DNA of 64,000 bases from AAA044-D11 sp965268555. Its GTDB lineage: Bacteria; Actinomycetota; Actinomycetes; Nanopelagicales; Nanopelagicaceae. The first letter of the stretch is position 1; each line of letters opens with the position of its first letter. Below the pieces are notes generated by a model, which saw nothing but the letters and a program-made list of their open reading frames with translations, did not search any database and was not told the DNA's origin. Below, in pieces: positions 26,287 to 35,185 of the stretch. The DNA lies in assembly GCA_965268555.1 (NCBI GenBank), contig OZ254174.1:1302001-1366000 (forward strand), given 5' to 3'. Position numbers and translations under genes: made by a program.

Positions 26287-26444
26287 TAGGCAATCTCTCT
26301 CTTCATATAAGCAACCAATTGTTCACCTGTGCCTGGTGCTGGAATTACTTGAACAAGTTCCCAACCATCAGAACCCCAAGTATCTAAAATTTGTTTTGTA
26401 GCATGTGAGAGTAGTGGCACGGTTGCGTATTCATATTTTTGCAT
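26286..26444 (-). CDS. DUF4177-type small protein
   Basis: 52 aa, easily missed because of its size. It starts MQKYEYATVPLLSHATKQIL and has the WGSDGWELVQVIP core typical of DUF4177. Function unknown. The start overlaps the yqeY stop and the stop overlaps the ridA start, both as TAATG, so the three genes form a tightly coupled unit. AGGAAAC (ribosome site) lies upstream of the ATG inside yqeY. Confidence 0.82.
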   Translation of the reverse strand: MQKYEYATVPLLSHATKQILDTWGSDGWELVQVIPAPGTGEQLVAYMKREIA

Positions 26445-26902
26445 TAGTTTCCTCCGGTAAGTGCAGCTTTAACCAAACTTGAAACAGTTCCGCCATCTGC
26501 TTTGCCGGCAACCTTTGGTTGGATCGCTTTCATTACGACTCCCATGCCTGCAGGACCGCTTGCCCCAGTTTCGGCAATTGCATCAGCAATAATTTTCTTA
26601 ACATCATCTTCAGTGAGTTGTTCTGGTAAATATTCGGTAATAACTTTGCCTTCATCTGTTTCACGTTGGCTGCGATCAGCATGTCCAGCATCTTTAAATG
26701 CATCTGCAGCTTCGCGACGCTTCTTTGCTTCACGTGAAAGTACGGTGATGATTTCAGCATCAGTTAGAACGCGTGCGCTCTTTCCTGAAACCTCTTCATT
26801 TGTAATCGCAGTTAAAACCATGCGAATAGTTCCGGAACGAAGCTCATCTCTTGAACGGATAGCCTCGGTTAAATCGCCCTGAAGTCGTTCTTTTAGTCCC
26901 AT
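26444..26902 (-). CDS. GatB/YqeY domain protein
   Basis: 152 aa, all-helical YqeY fold: LKERLQGDLTEAIRSRDELRSGTIRMVLTAI at the start, EVITVLSREAKKRREAADAFKDAG in the middle, and GMGVVMKAIQPKVAGKADGGTVSSLVKAAL at the end. It matches the tail domain of GatB, the tRNA amidotransferase subunit, but stands alone; function not established. Divergent from the metallophosphoesterase gene with only 20 bp between starts. Confidence 0.92.
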   Translation of the reverse strand: MGLKERLQGDLTEAIRSRDELRSGTIRMVLTAITNEEVSGKSARVLTDAEIITVLSREAKKRREAADAFKDAGHADRSQRETDEGKVITEYLPEQLTEDDVKKIIADAIAETGASGPAGMGVVMKAIQPKVAGKADGGTVSSLVKAALTGGN

Positions 26903-26922
26903 AGCGGTATCTTCTCACGCCT

Positions 26923-27741
26923 ATGAGTTATCAACTACGCGAGGTCACGGTCCCGGTTCTGCCTGCGGGCCACCGTTCGATTCGGGTGCTGCATTTTTCA
27001 GACCTGCACTTAACTCCGAAACGTAAAACCGAAATTGCCGATATCAAATCCTTCGCTGATCTTGAGCCCGACCTTGTAATTAGTACTGGAGATTTCTTGG
27101 CTCATAAAGCTGCGGTCCCAGTTGTCTTAGATGCCTTGCATCCATTGTTTGATATTCCAGGGTTGTTTGTTTTCGGTTCTAATGATTATTACGGACCAAA
27201 GCCTAAGAATCCATTCTCATATCTATTTAAAGATAATGGCAAGCGAAAATTAGGTACGGAATTAGATTGGGAAGGTTTAGCTAAATCTTTAACCGGAATT
27301 GGTTGGGTTGATGTGAACCACAGCCGCTCAACATTAAAAATTAAGGACACCACAATCGAAGCACGTGGTACGGATGATGCGCATTTAAACTTTGATAATT
27401 ACAGTGAAGTTGCGGGGCTGCCAGATAAGAAAGCAGATCTCGCAATCGGAATTACGCATGCACCATATTTAAGAATTTTGGATGCGATGAGTAAAGATAA
27501 TTTGGATTTAATTTTCGCCGGTCACACACATGGCGGCCAAGTGCGACTTCCGTGGTTTGGCGAGAGTAAAGCACTCACAACAAATTGTGATTTACCAACT
27601 TGGCGGGCACGTGGATTAACTCGGGAACCAAATGAACCTTGGTTACATGTTTCAGCCGGAATGGGAACAAGTCCCTTTGCGCGAATTCGAGTGGCATCGC
27701 CACCAGAAGTTTCGCTATTAACCTTGGAAGCCGGGTTTTAA
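26923..27741 (+). CDS. Metallophosphoesterase (calcineurin-like)
   Basis: 272 aa. Metal-binding motifs in order: HFSDLHL (D-x-H), STGDFLA (GD), GSND (in place of GNHD), ITHAPY (H) and FAGHTHGGQV (GHTH). The overall pattern is like YkuE/YaeI-type phosphoesterases. Substrate unknown. No signal peptide; an N-terminal PVLPAGHRSIRVLH strand leads into the domain. Convergent with the GNAT gene, with a 24-bp 3' overlap. Confidence 0.9.
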   Translation: MSYQLREVTVPVLPAGHRSIRVLHFSDLHLTPKRKTEIADIKSFADLEPDLVISTGDFLAHKAAVPVVLDALHPLFDIPGLFVFGSNDYYGPKPKNPFSYLFKDNGKRKLGTELDWEGLAKSLTGIGWVDVNHSRSTLKIKDTTIEARGTDDAHLNFDNYSEVAGLPDKKADLAIGITHAPYLRILDAMSKDNLDLIFAGHTHGGQVRLPWFGESKALTTNCDLPTWRARGLTREPNEPWLHVSAGMGTSPFARIRVASPPEVSLLTLEAGF

Positions 27742-28467
27742 ATAGTTTGTAAATTGTGCAATCTCGAACATTCCTGCACGTTTGTAAGCGTTAATTGCGG
27801 CAATATTTTTATGTGAAACGCCAAGTGAAAGTGTTTCGACACCAAGTTGATTAGCCTTTGAAATAAAGCGTTTCACAAGCTCTGTTGCAAAACCTTTTCC
27901 TCTTTGTGATTCAACAGTCGCAACTGATGAGAGTACGTACGAACCAGAAGACCATCTAACTAGCGCTCCAATCGCACTAACTTCGCCAGCCTCGTTCCGC
28001 ACACATCCCCACTGAATAATTTCGGGATTGCCGGGATAGGTTGAAGATGTTGGGGCATGGGTATCTAAAATATTTTTTATTAGCTCGTCATCTTTTAACT
28101 CTTCAATGGTTTCAAAGCCAGGAATTACTTTGGTATCAACCCCGTAGGTATCGAATTGATTTGCGATTTCAAGGTGGCCGAATTTCGGACCGAAATTACT
28201 GAATGCAACTGCGCACTTCTCCCAACGCGGATCAATATGTGGGTTTGGGCCGTAGGCATGACCATAAATGAAATCTGAGTTCTCTCCGGAAAACATCGTG
28301 AATGAAAAGGAATCTTCGGTGACAAAGGCTTCGATAAATCGTTCGGTGTTGGCCTCAGATACAAATATTCCAGGACCGTTTAGACCGCCAAGCTTTTCGC
28401 GAGCCCAACCAAGTGCGATATGAATATCGCTGGTCTGGTTAAAACTCTTTTGCAACGAGTTCGGCAA
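27718..28467 (-). CDS. GNAT-family N-acetyltransferase
   Basis: 249 aa. The C-terminal half (about residues 120-245) is a GNAT domain with SSVATVESQRGKGFATELVKRF, where QRGKGFA is the acetyl-CoA pyrophosphate loop, and GVSHKNIAAINAYKRAGMFEI near the end. The N-terminal half is less conserved. Substrate unknown. The start lies 29 bp inside asd; a later TTG (28455) is possible, but translational coupling to asd is likely either way. Confidence 0.88.
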   Translation of the reverse strand: MPNSLQKSFNQTSDIHIALGWAREKLGGLNGPGIFVSEANTERFIEAFVTEDSFSFTMFSGENSDFIYGHAYGPNPHIDPRWEKCAVAFSNFGPKFGHLEIANQFDTYGVDTKVIPGFETIEELKDDELIKNILDTHAPTSSTYPGNPEIIQWGCVRNEAGEVSAIGALVRWSSGSYVLSSVATVESQRGKGFATELVKRFISKANQLGVETLSLGVSHKNIAAINAYKRAGMFEIAQFTNYLKPGFQG

Positions 28468-29485
28468 TCTGCGCTGTGTTTAGCGCCGCACCTTTACGTA
28501 AGTTATCGCCACACAAGAAAAGATCAAGTGCGTGCTTATCATCAAGGCTGCGACGAACACGACCAACCCATGTTGGATCTGTGCCAACAACTTCGGCAGG
28601 TGTTGGGAATTCATAATTTTCAGGATCATCAACAAGTTTTACACCGGCTGCGGTACGTAGAACTTCTTGGGCATCTTTACGGGAAACTTTCTTCTTAAAG
28701 ATTGCATGAACCGCGAGTGAGTGAGTTGTTAGAACTGGAACTCGAACACATGTCGCTGAAACTTTTAGATCTGGCATCCCTAAAATCTTGCGAGATTCAT
28801 TGCGCACCTTAAGTTCTTCAGATGAGTAACCATCCTCCTTAAGCGAACCAGCCCAAGGAATAACGTTTAGCGCAAGTGGCTTTGGAAATGGTCCGTTATC
28901 TTTTATATGTGCCTTTGAATCATTTGCTACATCGCCAGAATTTGTCCCGGCTACTGCAGAAATTTGTGCGCGCAAAGTATCAATACCTGATTGCCCGGCA
29001 CCCGATGCTGCTTGATATGAAGCAACAACGAGTTCTTTAAGTCCGTACTCTTTATTGAGTGCGCCCATCGCAACAATCATAGAAAGTGTTGTGCAGTTTG
29101 GATTTGAAATAATTCCCTTTGGACGCTTCTTCGCCGCTTTAGGGTTTACTTCTGGAACAACAAGTGGAACTTCTGGATCCATCCGAAATGCACCAGAGTT
29201 GTCGACGACCACAGCGCCACGTGATGCCGCGATTGGTCCCCACTCGGCAGAAATTTCATCTGGTACGTCGAACATTGCAATATCAATTCCATCAAATGCT
29301 TCTGGTGAAAGTGCAACAACAGTTAGCTCTTCCCCGCGGCACATCAATTTTTTACCAGCGCTTCGGGCAGATGCAATCAAACGAATCTCACCATAAACAT
29401 TTTCGCGCTTGCTCAAAATATCGAGCATTACAGTTCCGACGGCGCCGGTAGCACCAACGACTGCCAGAGATGGTTTCTTGCTCAT
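28439..29485 (-). CDS. asd: Aspartate-semialdehyde dehydrogenase
   Basis: 348 aa. It reduces aspartyl phosphate to aspartate semialdehyde, for Lys, DAP, Met and Thr. NADP-binding GATGAVGTVMLDIL at the N-terminus, the catalytic Cys131 in SNPNCTTLSM, and the His-containing RVPVLTTHSLAVHAIF. Overlaps lysC by 4 bp. Confidence 0.96.
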   Translation of the reverse strand: MSKKPSLAVVGATGAVGTVMLDILSKRENVYGEIRLIASARSAGKKLMCRGEELTVVALSPEAFDGIDIAMFDVPDEISAEWGPIAASRGAVVVDNSGAFRMDPEVPLVVPEVNPKAAKKRPKGIISNPNCTTLSMIVAMGALNKEYGLKELVVASYQAASGAGQSGIDTLRAQISAVAGTNSGDVANDSKAHIKDNGPFPKPLALNVIPWAGSLKEDGYSSEELKVRNESRKILGMPDLKVSATCVRVPVLTTHSLAVHAIFKKKVSRKDAQEVLRTAAGVKLVDDPENYEFPTPAEVVGTDPTWVGRVRRSLDDKHALDLFLCGDNLRKGAALNTAQIAELVAKEF

Positions 29486-30756
29486 CGGCCAGTCCCTCCG
29501 TATACGACAGCTTCAATTTGAGTCGCATCTAATTCGAATGCAGTGTGCGCAGCGCGTACGCCTTTTTCTAGATCAGCAGCGCGACAGACAATTGAAATAC
29601 GAATTTCAGATGTCGAAATCATTTCAATATTTACACCAGCATCAGCAAGGCAAGCAAAGAATGTTGCAGTAACACCTGGGTGTGAACGCATACCGGCACC
29701 GATTAGTGAAAGCTTTCCGATTTGATCATCGTATTGAATTGATTGGAAGCCAATTTCACCTTGGATGCGCTGCAGAATTGCAGTTGCAGAAGCGCCTTCA
29801 GTCTTTGGCAAAGTAAATGAGATATCGGTTAGACCAGTAGCGGCGGCGGAAACGTTCTGCACAATCATGTCGATGTTGACGTCGGCATCTGCGATTGCTT
29901 GGAAGATACGTGCCGCAGTTCCGGTGCGATCAGGAACTCCAACCACAGTTATCTTTGCTTCGCTCTTATCATGGGCGATACCCGCGATGATTGCTTGTTC
30001 CATGTCGTTTCCTCCTTCAGGATGATCTTTGACCACCCAAGTTCCTTCGTTATTTGAAAATGATGAACGTACGTGAATTGGTAAGTCATAGCGACGCGCA
30101 TATTCAACGCAACGCAGGTGCAGAACTTTTGCGCCAGATGCCGCGAGTTCTAACATTTCGTCATATGTAACAGTCTTTAATTTTTTCGCTGCCGGAACAA
30201 CACGTGGATCTGCAGAGAAGATTCCATCAACATCGGTATAAATTTCGCAGACATCTGCTTCAAGTGCGGCGGCGAGTGCAACAGCAGTTGTGTCAGATCC
30301 ACCGCGACCAAGAGTTGTTACATCTTTTGTGTCTTGGCTAATTCCTTGAAAGCCGGCAACAATTGCAATTGCGCCTTCTTCTAACGCTTCAGTAATTCGT
30401 GATGGTGTTACATCGATAATGCGAGCGCGGCCATGTGCCGATGTTGTAATAACTCCGGCTTGTGAACCAGTGAAAGAGCGCGCTTCATTCCCTAGATTTC
30501 CAATTGCCATTGCTAGAAGTGCCATTGAAATTCGCTCGCCCGCAGTAAGCAACATGTCGAGTTCGCGACCATTTGGAAGTGGAGTTACTTGATTTGCGAG
30601 ATCGATTAATTCATCAGTGGTATCGCCCATTGCAGATACGACCACAACGACTTGGTGGCCAGCTCGTTTGGTGGCCACGATGCGATTGGCGACCCGCTTT
30701 AGCCCTTCGGCATCAGCAACGGATGAGCCGCCGTATTTTTGAACGATTAAACCCAT
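29482..30756 (-). CDS. lysC: Aspartate kinase
   Basis: 424 aa. First step of the aspartate pathway. Kinase motif VQKYGGSSVADAEG at the start, the GRGGSDTTAVALAAAL region, and two C-terminal ACT domains (VGVPDRTGTAARIFQAIADADVN; GMRSHPGVTATFFACLADAGVNIEMISTSEIRIS) for feedback control. An internal start for a beta subunit, as in Corynebacterium, is possible; an ATG preceded by GGAGG lies near 30003. First gene of lysC-asd. Confidence 0.96.
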   Translation of the reverse strand: MGLIVQKYGGSSVADAEGLKRVANRIVATKRAGHQVVVVVSAMGDTTDELIDLANQVTPLPNGRELDMLLTAGERISMALLAMAIGNLGNEARSFTGSQAGVITTSAHGRARIIDVTPSRITEALEEGAIAIVAGFQGISQDTKDVTTLGRGGSDTTAVALAAALEADVCEIYTDVDGIFSADPRVVPAAKKLKTVTYDEMLELAASGAKVLHLRCVEYARRYDLPIHVRSSFSNNEGTWVVKDHPEGGNDMEQAIIAGIAHDKSEAKITVVGVPDRTGTAARIFQAIADADVNIDMIVQNVSAAATGLTDISFTLPKTEGASATAILQRIQGEIGFQSIQYDDQIGKLSLIGAGMRSHPGVTATFFACLADAGVNIEMISTSEIRISIVCRAADLEKGVRAAHTAFELDATQIEAVVYGGTGR

Positions 30757-30859
30757 GGCTTAAATATCCACTATGTCGATACCTTGGTGGAACTCATTTC
30801 GGGTTTATCTCAAATAATGAAACGCTGGTGCGTATCAAATAATGAGAAATATCTAGATA

Positions 30860-31459
30860 CTAGCTATCGAGCGTGCGCCGACCTTCAAATGCGCGGCCAA
30901 GAGTTACTTCATCTGCATATTCCAGATCCCCGCCAACGGGTAGGCCAGATGCCAAGCGGCTGACCTTCATGCCAAGTGGCTTAAGCATCCGAGATAGATA
31001 TGTCGCGGTCGCTTCGCCTTCAAGGTTTGGATCGGTAGCAATAATAATTTCTTGAATCTCGGCCGCAGCCAGGCGGACCATTAATTCGCGGATACGTAGG
31101 TTCTCGGGACCAATGCCATCGATCGGTGAAATCGCGCCACCGAGCACGTGATACTTGCCGCGAAATTCGCGCGTCTTTTCAATTGCAATTACATCTTTAC
31201 TCTCTTCGACCACGCAAATACTTGTTGGGTCGCGACGGGGATCACGGCAGATTCGACAGAGTTCCTCTTCTGAAATATTTCCGCACTCGGTACAGAACTT
31301 AACTTTTTCTTTTACGGTGCGAAGTACATCTGCGAGGCGCGAAATATCAACGCGTTCGGATTGAATAATATGGAACGCAATTCGTTGTGCCGACTTTGGT
31401 CCGATACCGGGCAGGCGACCGAGTTCGTCGATTAAATCTTGAATGGCACCTTCATACAT
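30860..31459 (-). CDS. recR: Recombination protein RecR
   Basis: 199 aa, normal length. Helix-hairpin-helix LGRLPGIGPKSAQRIAFH, a zinc finger with Cys pairs in FCTECGNIS and CRICRD, and a Toprim domain (CVVEESKDVIAIE; IIIATDPNLEGEATATYL). Acts with RecF/RecO in gap repair. 6 bp downstream of dnaX, the usual pair. Confidence 0.97.
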   Translation of the reverse strand: MYEGAIQDLIDELGRLPGIGPKSAQRIAFHIIQSERVDISRLADVLRTVKEKVKFCTECGNISEEELCRICRDPRRDPTSICVVEESKDVIAIEKTREFRGKYHVLGGAISPIDGIGPENLRIRELMVRLAAAEIQEIIIATDPNLEGEATATYLSRMLKPLGMKVSRLASGLPVGGDLEYADEVTLGRAFEGRRTLDS

Positions 31460-31465
31460 ATTACG

Positions 31466-33154
31466 TTAGCCCTTATTTGTTTCGCTAATTATTTGTGCAC
31501 CAAGTTCGCGCATCAAAAGTTCTTGACCGGACATTTGATCGGCATCGCCTGGATCTTCCGAGGTTCGAGATGATGGCGCAGTTGAACTTGCGCTCGCATC
31601 AACAACGCATTCGATCTTCAAATCTAAACCAGTTACATCAACGAATGCGCCACGCAAGATTTCATCGCTGCCGGATCGGATAAATGAATCGCGCGCACCA
31701 GCATTAACAATTCCGATTGTGATTGCCTTCTCGTCCACCGATAGAACATGTGCACTTGAACTTAGAAGTGACCAAGTTAAACGTCTGCGCTTCTTCACGT
31801 TTTCAATTACTTCAGGCCAGAATCTACGAAGCGCTGCAGCATCTATCGGACCAGTTGGTTTATTTGCACTTGGTGTTGGTGCGGCTGCGCGAATTGGTGA
31901 TTTAACTTCATCTTTTGCCGTTTCTTTTGCTGGCGCAGCTTCAGCTTTAACTTTCTCTTTCGGTGCTTCAGCTTTTGGTGCAACAGCTTGGGGCACAGCA
32001 ATGTTTTCGCGCAATTCAAGGCGTTCGATTCGCGAAATTAACCCAACATCATCGCTTCCTGGAAGCAGAATGCGACCGCAGATAAGTTCGAGCATAAGTC
32101 TTGGGGCAGTAGCACCACGCATCTGAGTAAGGCCGGCTGCGACAATATCGGCGCTGCGAATCAAATTAGCGGTACCAATAATTGTTGCTTGTGCACGCAT
32201 CCGTTGTAGTTGATCTTCTGGAATCTCGCGAAGAATTTGTGACGCACTCTCTTCAACCGCGCCCACAATAATTAAATCGCGAAGTCGTTCTAGGAAATCC
32301 TGAGTGAATCGACGTGGGTCATGTCCAGATTCAATTACGCGATCAATTGCTTTGAATAAAGTCGCACCATCGCGCGCCGCAATCGCATCAATTGCTTCAT
32401 CAAGTAAGGCGCCATCGGTGTATCCAAGTAATTGAATTGCAATTTCATATGTAACGCCCGCTTTGCCAGCACCAGCTAGTAGTTGGCCAAGAACAGATAA
32501 CGCATCGCGAACCGATCCACCAGAGGCTCGAACTACAAGTGGAATAACGCCTTTAGCAACTTTGATTCCTTCAGAGTTACAAACTTTCTCAAGATGCGCA
32601 GCAAGAATTCCAGGTGGCACTAAACGGAATGGATAGTGGTGAGTACGAGATCTAATTGTTGAAATAAGTTTCTCTGGTTCAGTTGTTGCAAAGATAAAGA
32701 GAACGTGTGGTGGTGGCTCTTCCACAACTTTTAATAACGCATTCGCAGCGCCGGTTCCAAGTTGGTGGGCCTCATCGATTATGTAAATCTTGTATCTAGA
32801 ACTTACTGGCGCGAAGAATGCTTTATCGCGAAGTTCGCGGGCATCATCAACTAAACCATGGGTTGCAGCATCAATTTCAATTACATCGATTGAACCCGGA
32901 CCATTAGCAACTAGATCTTTACAAGATTGACATTGCCCGCATGGATTTGGAGTTGGGCCTTTTTCGCAATTAAGTGAGCGCGCCATAATGCGAGCGCTTG
33001 AAGTTTTTCCGCAACCACGTGGACCAGAAAATAAATATGCGTGATGAATTTTTCCAGATTCAAGTGCATTCGAAAGTGGTTCGGTTACATGTTCTTGTCC
33101 GATAACTTCACTAAAAGTGGAGGGGCGATACTTACGATACAAAGCTAGTGACAT
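31466..33154 (-). CDS. dnaX: DNA polymerase III subunit gamma/tau
   Basis: 562 aa clamp-loader ATPase. Walker A GPRGCGKTSS, a zinc module with CGQCQSC, Walker B IIDEAHQLG, and the sensor region ATTEPEKLISTIRSRTHHYPFR. Residues about 385-435 are an Ala/Lys/Pro/Glu-rich linker before a C-terminal domain (about 440-540) that fits the tau-type extension. No frameshift site for gamma was looked for in detail. Located beside the 4.5S RNA gene, as in many actinobacteria. Confidence 0.95.
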   Translation of the reverse strand: MSLALYRKYRPSTFSEVIGQEHVTEPLSNALESGKIHHAYLFSGPRGCGKTSSARIMARSLNCEKGPTPNPCGQCQSCKDLVANGPGSIDVIEIDAATHGLVDDARELRDKAFFAPVSSRYKIYIIDEAHQLGTGAANALLKVVEEPPPHVLFIFATTEPEKLISTIRSRTHHYPFRLVPPGILAAHLEKVCNSEGIKVAKGVIPLVVRASGGSVRDALSVLGQLLAGAGKAGVTYEIAIQLLGYTDGALLDEAIDAIAARDGATLFKAIDRVIESGHDPRRFTQDFLERLRDLIIVGAVEESASQILREIPEDQLQRMRAQATIIGTANLIRSADIVAAGLTQMRGATAPRLMLELICGRILLPGSDDVGLISRIERLELRENIAVPQAVAPKAEAPKEKVKAEAAPAKETAKDEVKSPIRAAAPTPSANKPTGPIDAAALRRFWPEVIENVKKRRRLTWSLLSSSAHVLSVDEKAITIGIVNAGARDSFIRSGSDEILRGAFVDVTGLDLKIECVVDASASSTAPSSRTSEDPGDADQMSGQELLMRELGAQIISETNKG

Positions 33155-33211
33155 CGCGCTTCCTCTCTACTTTTCGTTTCCTAAATCATTTCAATAAACA
33201 AAAGAATTAAA

Positions 33212-33309
33212 TGGGACCCTTCGCACACCCGCCAGAGCGGACTTACCCTTGCTGCCTTCCAGCCCTGGGGGAGTTCAGTACGGTAACGCCGCACGAAGGA
33301 TCTGCGGGC
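33212..33309 (-). ncRNA. ffs: 4.5S signal recognition particle RNA (small bacterial type)
   Basis: The minus strand carries the conserved domain IV core with the GGAAGGCAGCAAGGGTAAG-like asymmetric loop and the CCCCCAGGGCTGG segment. The outer helix pairs GGACCCTTCG with CGAAGGATC. About 98 nt; ends approximate. The RNA scaffolds Ffh for membrane protein targeting. It lies directly upstream of dnaX. Confidence 0.93.
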
Positions 33310-33346
33310 AATCATAGTAATTAGAGCCGATAGGCTCACCCTCTCG

Positions 33347-33434
33347 GGAGGATTCGCATAGCGGCCGAGTGCGCACGCTTGGAAAGCGTGTATAGGGCAA
33401 CCTATCGAGGGTTCAAATCCCTCATCCTCCGCCA
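33347..33434 (+). tRNA. tRNA-Ser (GGA), CCA encoded
   Basis: Acceptor GGAGGAT pairs with ATCCTCC; the anticodon stem-loop is CACGCTTGGAAAGCGTG (anticodon GGA); a long variable arm (TATAGGGCAACCTATC) identifies a class II serine tRNA; the T-arm is GAGGGTTCAAATCCCTC. CCA is encoded at 33432-33434. Two degenerate copies of its 3' end occur downstream (about 35.1 and 37.9 kb). Confidence 0.97.
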
Positions 33435-33491
33435 GAATTAAATCTCTACGACTCTCTATCGGCCAGCAACTTACTCACTTACGCTGTCGCA

Positions 33492-35009
33492 ATGAGAAAA
33501 ATTCTATGGCTGGCCATTTTTTCTCTTGTCACGGCTGCGGTCCCGCAAGCAAAAGCTGATTCCGCGCTTGGTTCCCCGATTGCAGTAAAAGCCTGGAACG
33601 AGCTTCAGAAAAATTCTCCGAAGTCATATTCGAAAAATACTCCAAATGTAACTTTTGTAGTGGGCCCTAATTCTGATCCAAAAAAAGTTAAAATCGCTGA
33701 AAACCAAATTCTTTTTATTCTTCATTACTACGAGAAATATGTGCCATCTAAAACACCAGTAACAATTTGGATTTGGGATGCTGAAGAAGATCGTAATTGG
33801 TATGACGCAGCGCTGCGTGCCGGATTAAGAAAGGGTTCTTATGAATCTTTAAATTTAAACCGTCGCGGAGGTCATGCTGCAACTGGGTTAACTCAAGATG
33901 GAAGTCAGGGAGTGGAATTTCTTGAAATTGATTTAGTGAGCGATCAATATCCTTATGTGATCTATCACGAGTTGATACACGTATCACAATTTACTCAAAC
34001 TTCTGGAACTAGAATGCCTTGTTGGATTCGCGAAGGTATGGCAACTTACAACGGCTTTGCAATTCAAAGTCGCATAAGCCAACCGGTTTATTTAAATAGT
34101 ATGGCTCGAATAACTCAGCGCGGGCTGTCGCTCGCTTCGGGAGAAGTTGATTACAAAACAACAAAACCTCAGTTTTGGATAGATTATTTTAAAGCCAACG
34201 AAACTCGACCAATTTCGAAGTGTATGGAGCCGCAAGATTACGCAACAGGAGCTTTAGGTTTTCAGTATTTAACTGGAATGTATGGCTTCGATAGCGTTTA
34301 CAAATTTCTTAAAGGACTTGATGCAGCAGCAAGGCCAGAGTGTGAAACAAATAGCGCAGAGATTGTGCCGTGTTCAAGCTGGAAAGGGGTATTTAAAAAG
34401 GTTTTTGGTGTGACGCCAGAGAAGGCTTATTCCGGTATTTCGCAATTCATTGTCGAACAAATTTCATGGGGCTTAAAACAGAAAATTCAAGCCGATCAAG
34501 TTTTGAAGAAGAATTATGCGAAAAATTTTGCGGTCCCCGAATTTAAAGTCCCAGCGATGAAGATTAGAGCGGGCTCGCCATGCACCAAAGTAGGTGAAGT
34601 TGCTGATGCCAATAAAGTGAAAGTTACGTGCACGAAAGTTTCTGACTATCTTTTCTGGTCAGTTTCAGTGGTCGGTCAAGAATCTAATAACAAAACGCCT
34701 GCCAAAGATACAAACCCAACCCCGACCCCAAGTTCAAGTCCAACTCAAAATCCGGATGAAGTATTTGGGCCAGGGGGACTGTGTGACATCGAAGGACAAT
34801 ATCTTCCGACTGAGAAGAATGAAGTTCTGCTCTGCACCTCTGTAGACCAGAAATTGCGATGGAAACTAACGCCTGATCCACTGCCTACTGATGGAATTTA
34901 TCCAGGAATGAAGTGCGAGACTTTAGGGACTATCATCACTGGAACAAACGGAAAGAGCGTTCAATGCACCTTACTAAAGGGCAAGAACGTCTGGCTCTAT
35001 AAGAGCTAA
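33492..35009 (+). CDS. Secreted HExxH metallopeptidase-like protein with three C-terminal Cys/Trp repeats
   Basis: 505 aa. Signal peptide (residues 1-22). Zinc motif HELIH (159-163) and a third ligand Glu181 in PCWIREGMATY give the gluzincin pattern HExxH-x17-E. A helical region follows (ATGALGFQYLTGMYG; SWKGVFKKVFGVTPEKAYSGISQFI). After about residue 350 come three repeats of about 45 residues, each with G-x-x-C near the start, a second Cys, and a final Trp; a Pro/Thr/Ser linker (TPTPSSSPTQNP) separates the first from the second. Probably exported, perhaps wall- or polymer-associated; substrate unknown. It lies just downstream of tRNA-Ser and shares its architecture with the two genes at 35.2-37.8 kb. 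Confidence 0.75.
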   Translation: MRKILWLAIFSLVTAAVPQAKADSALGSPIAVKAWNELQKNSPKSYSKNTPNVTFVVGPNSDPKKVKIAENQILFILHYYEKYVPSKTPVTIWIWDAEEDRNWYDAALRAGLRKGSYESLNLNRRGGHAATGLTQDGSQGVEFLEIDLVSDQYPYVIYHELIHVSQFTQTSGTRMPCWIREGMATYNGFAIQSRISQPVYLNSMARITQRGLSLASGEVDYKTTKPQFWIDYFKANETRPISKCMEPQDYATGALGFQYLTGMYGFDSVYKFLKGLDAAARPECETNSAEIVPCSSWKGVFKKVFGVTPEKAYSGISQFIVEQISWGLKQKIQADQVLKKNYAKNFAVPEFKVPAMKIRAGSPCTKVGEVADANKVKVTCTKVSDYLFWSVSVVGQESNNKTPAKDTNPTPTPSSSPTQNPDEVFGPGGLCDIEGQYLPTEKNEVLLCTSVDQKLRWKLTPDPLPTDGIYPGMKCETLGTIITGTNGKSVQCTLLKGKNVWLYKS

Positions 35010-35076
35010 TAAATTTTGTGCTAACTTTCTTTTTATACTCGTTTACCTAAAAAACGGGGAATTACCCAGGTTGAAG

Positions 35077-35106
35077 AGGATAAATCCCTTACCCTCCGCC
35101 AGTTTT
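35077..35106 (+). repeat. Degenerate copy of the tRNA-Ser 3' end
   Basis: AAATCCCTTACCCTCCGCCAG (35082-35102) matches the tRNA-Ser 3' end AAATCCCTCATCCTCCGCCAG at 33415-33435 with two differences. The following 50 bp (TGGAACCACTGCCTAA) resemble the sequence after the third copy at 37.9 kb (CGGAACCAGTGCCTAA). A 12-bp part, TCCGCCAGTTTT, recurs at 35161-35172. No tRNA body precedes it, so it looks like an attachment-site remnant. Confidence 0.75.
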
Positions 35107-35185
35107 CGTACTGATTAACCTGGAACCACTGCCTAATAACTTTTTGCGCAACTTCGGACATCCGCCAGTTTTACTCAGTAACTTG

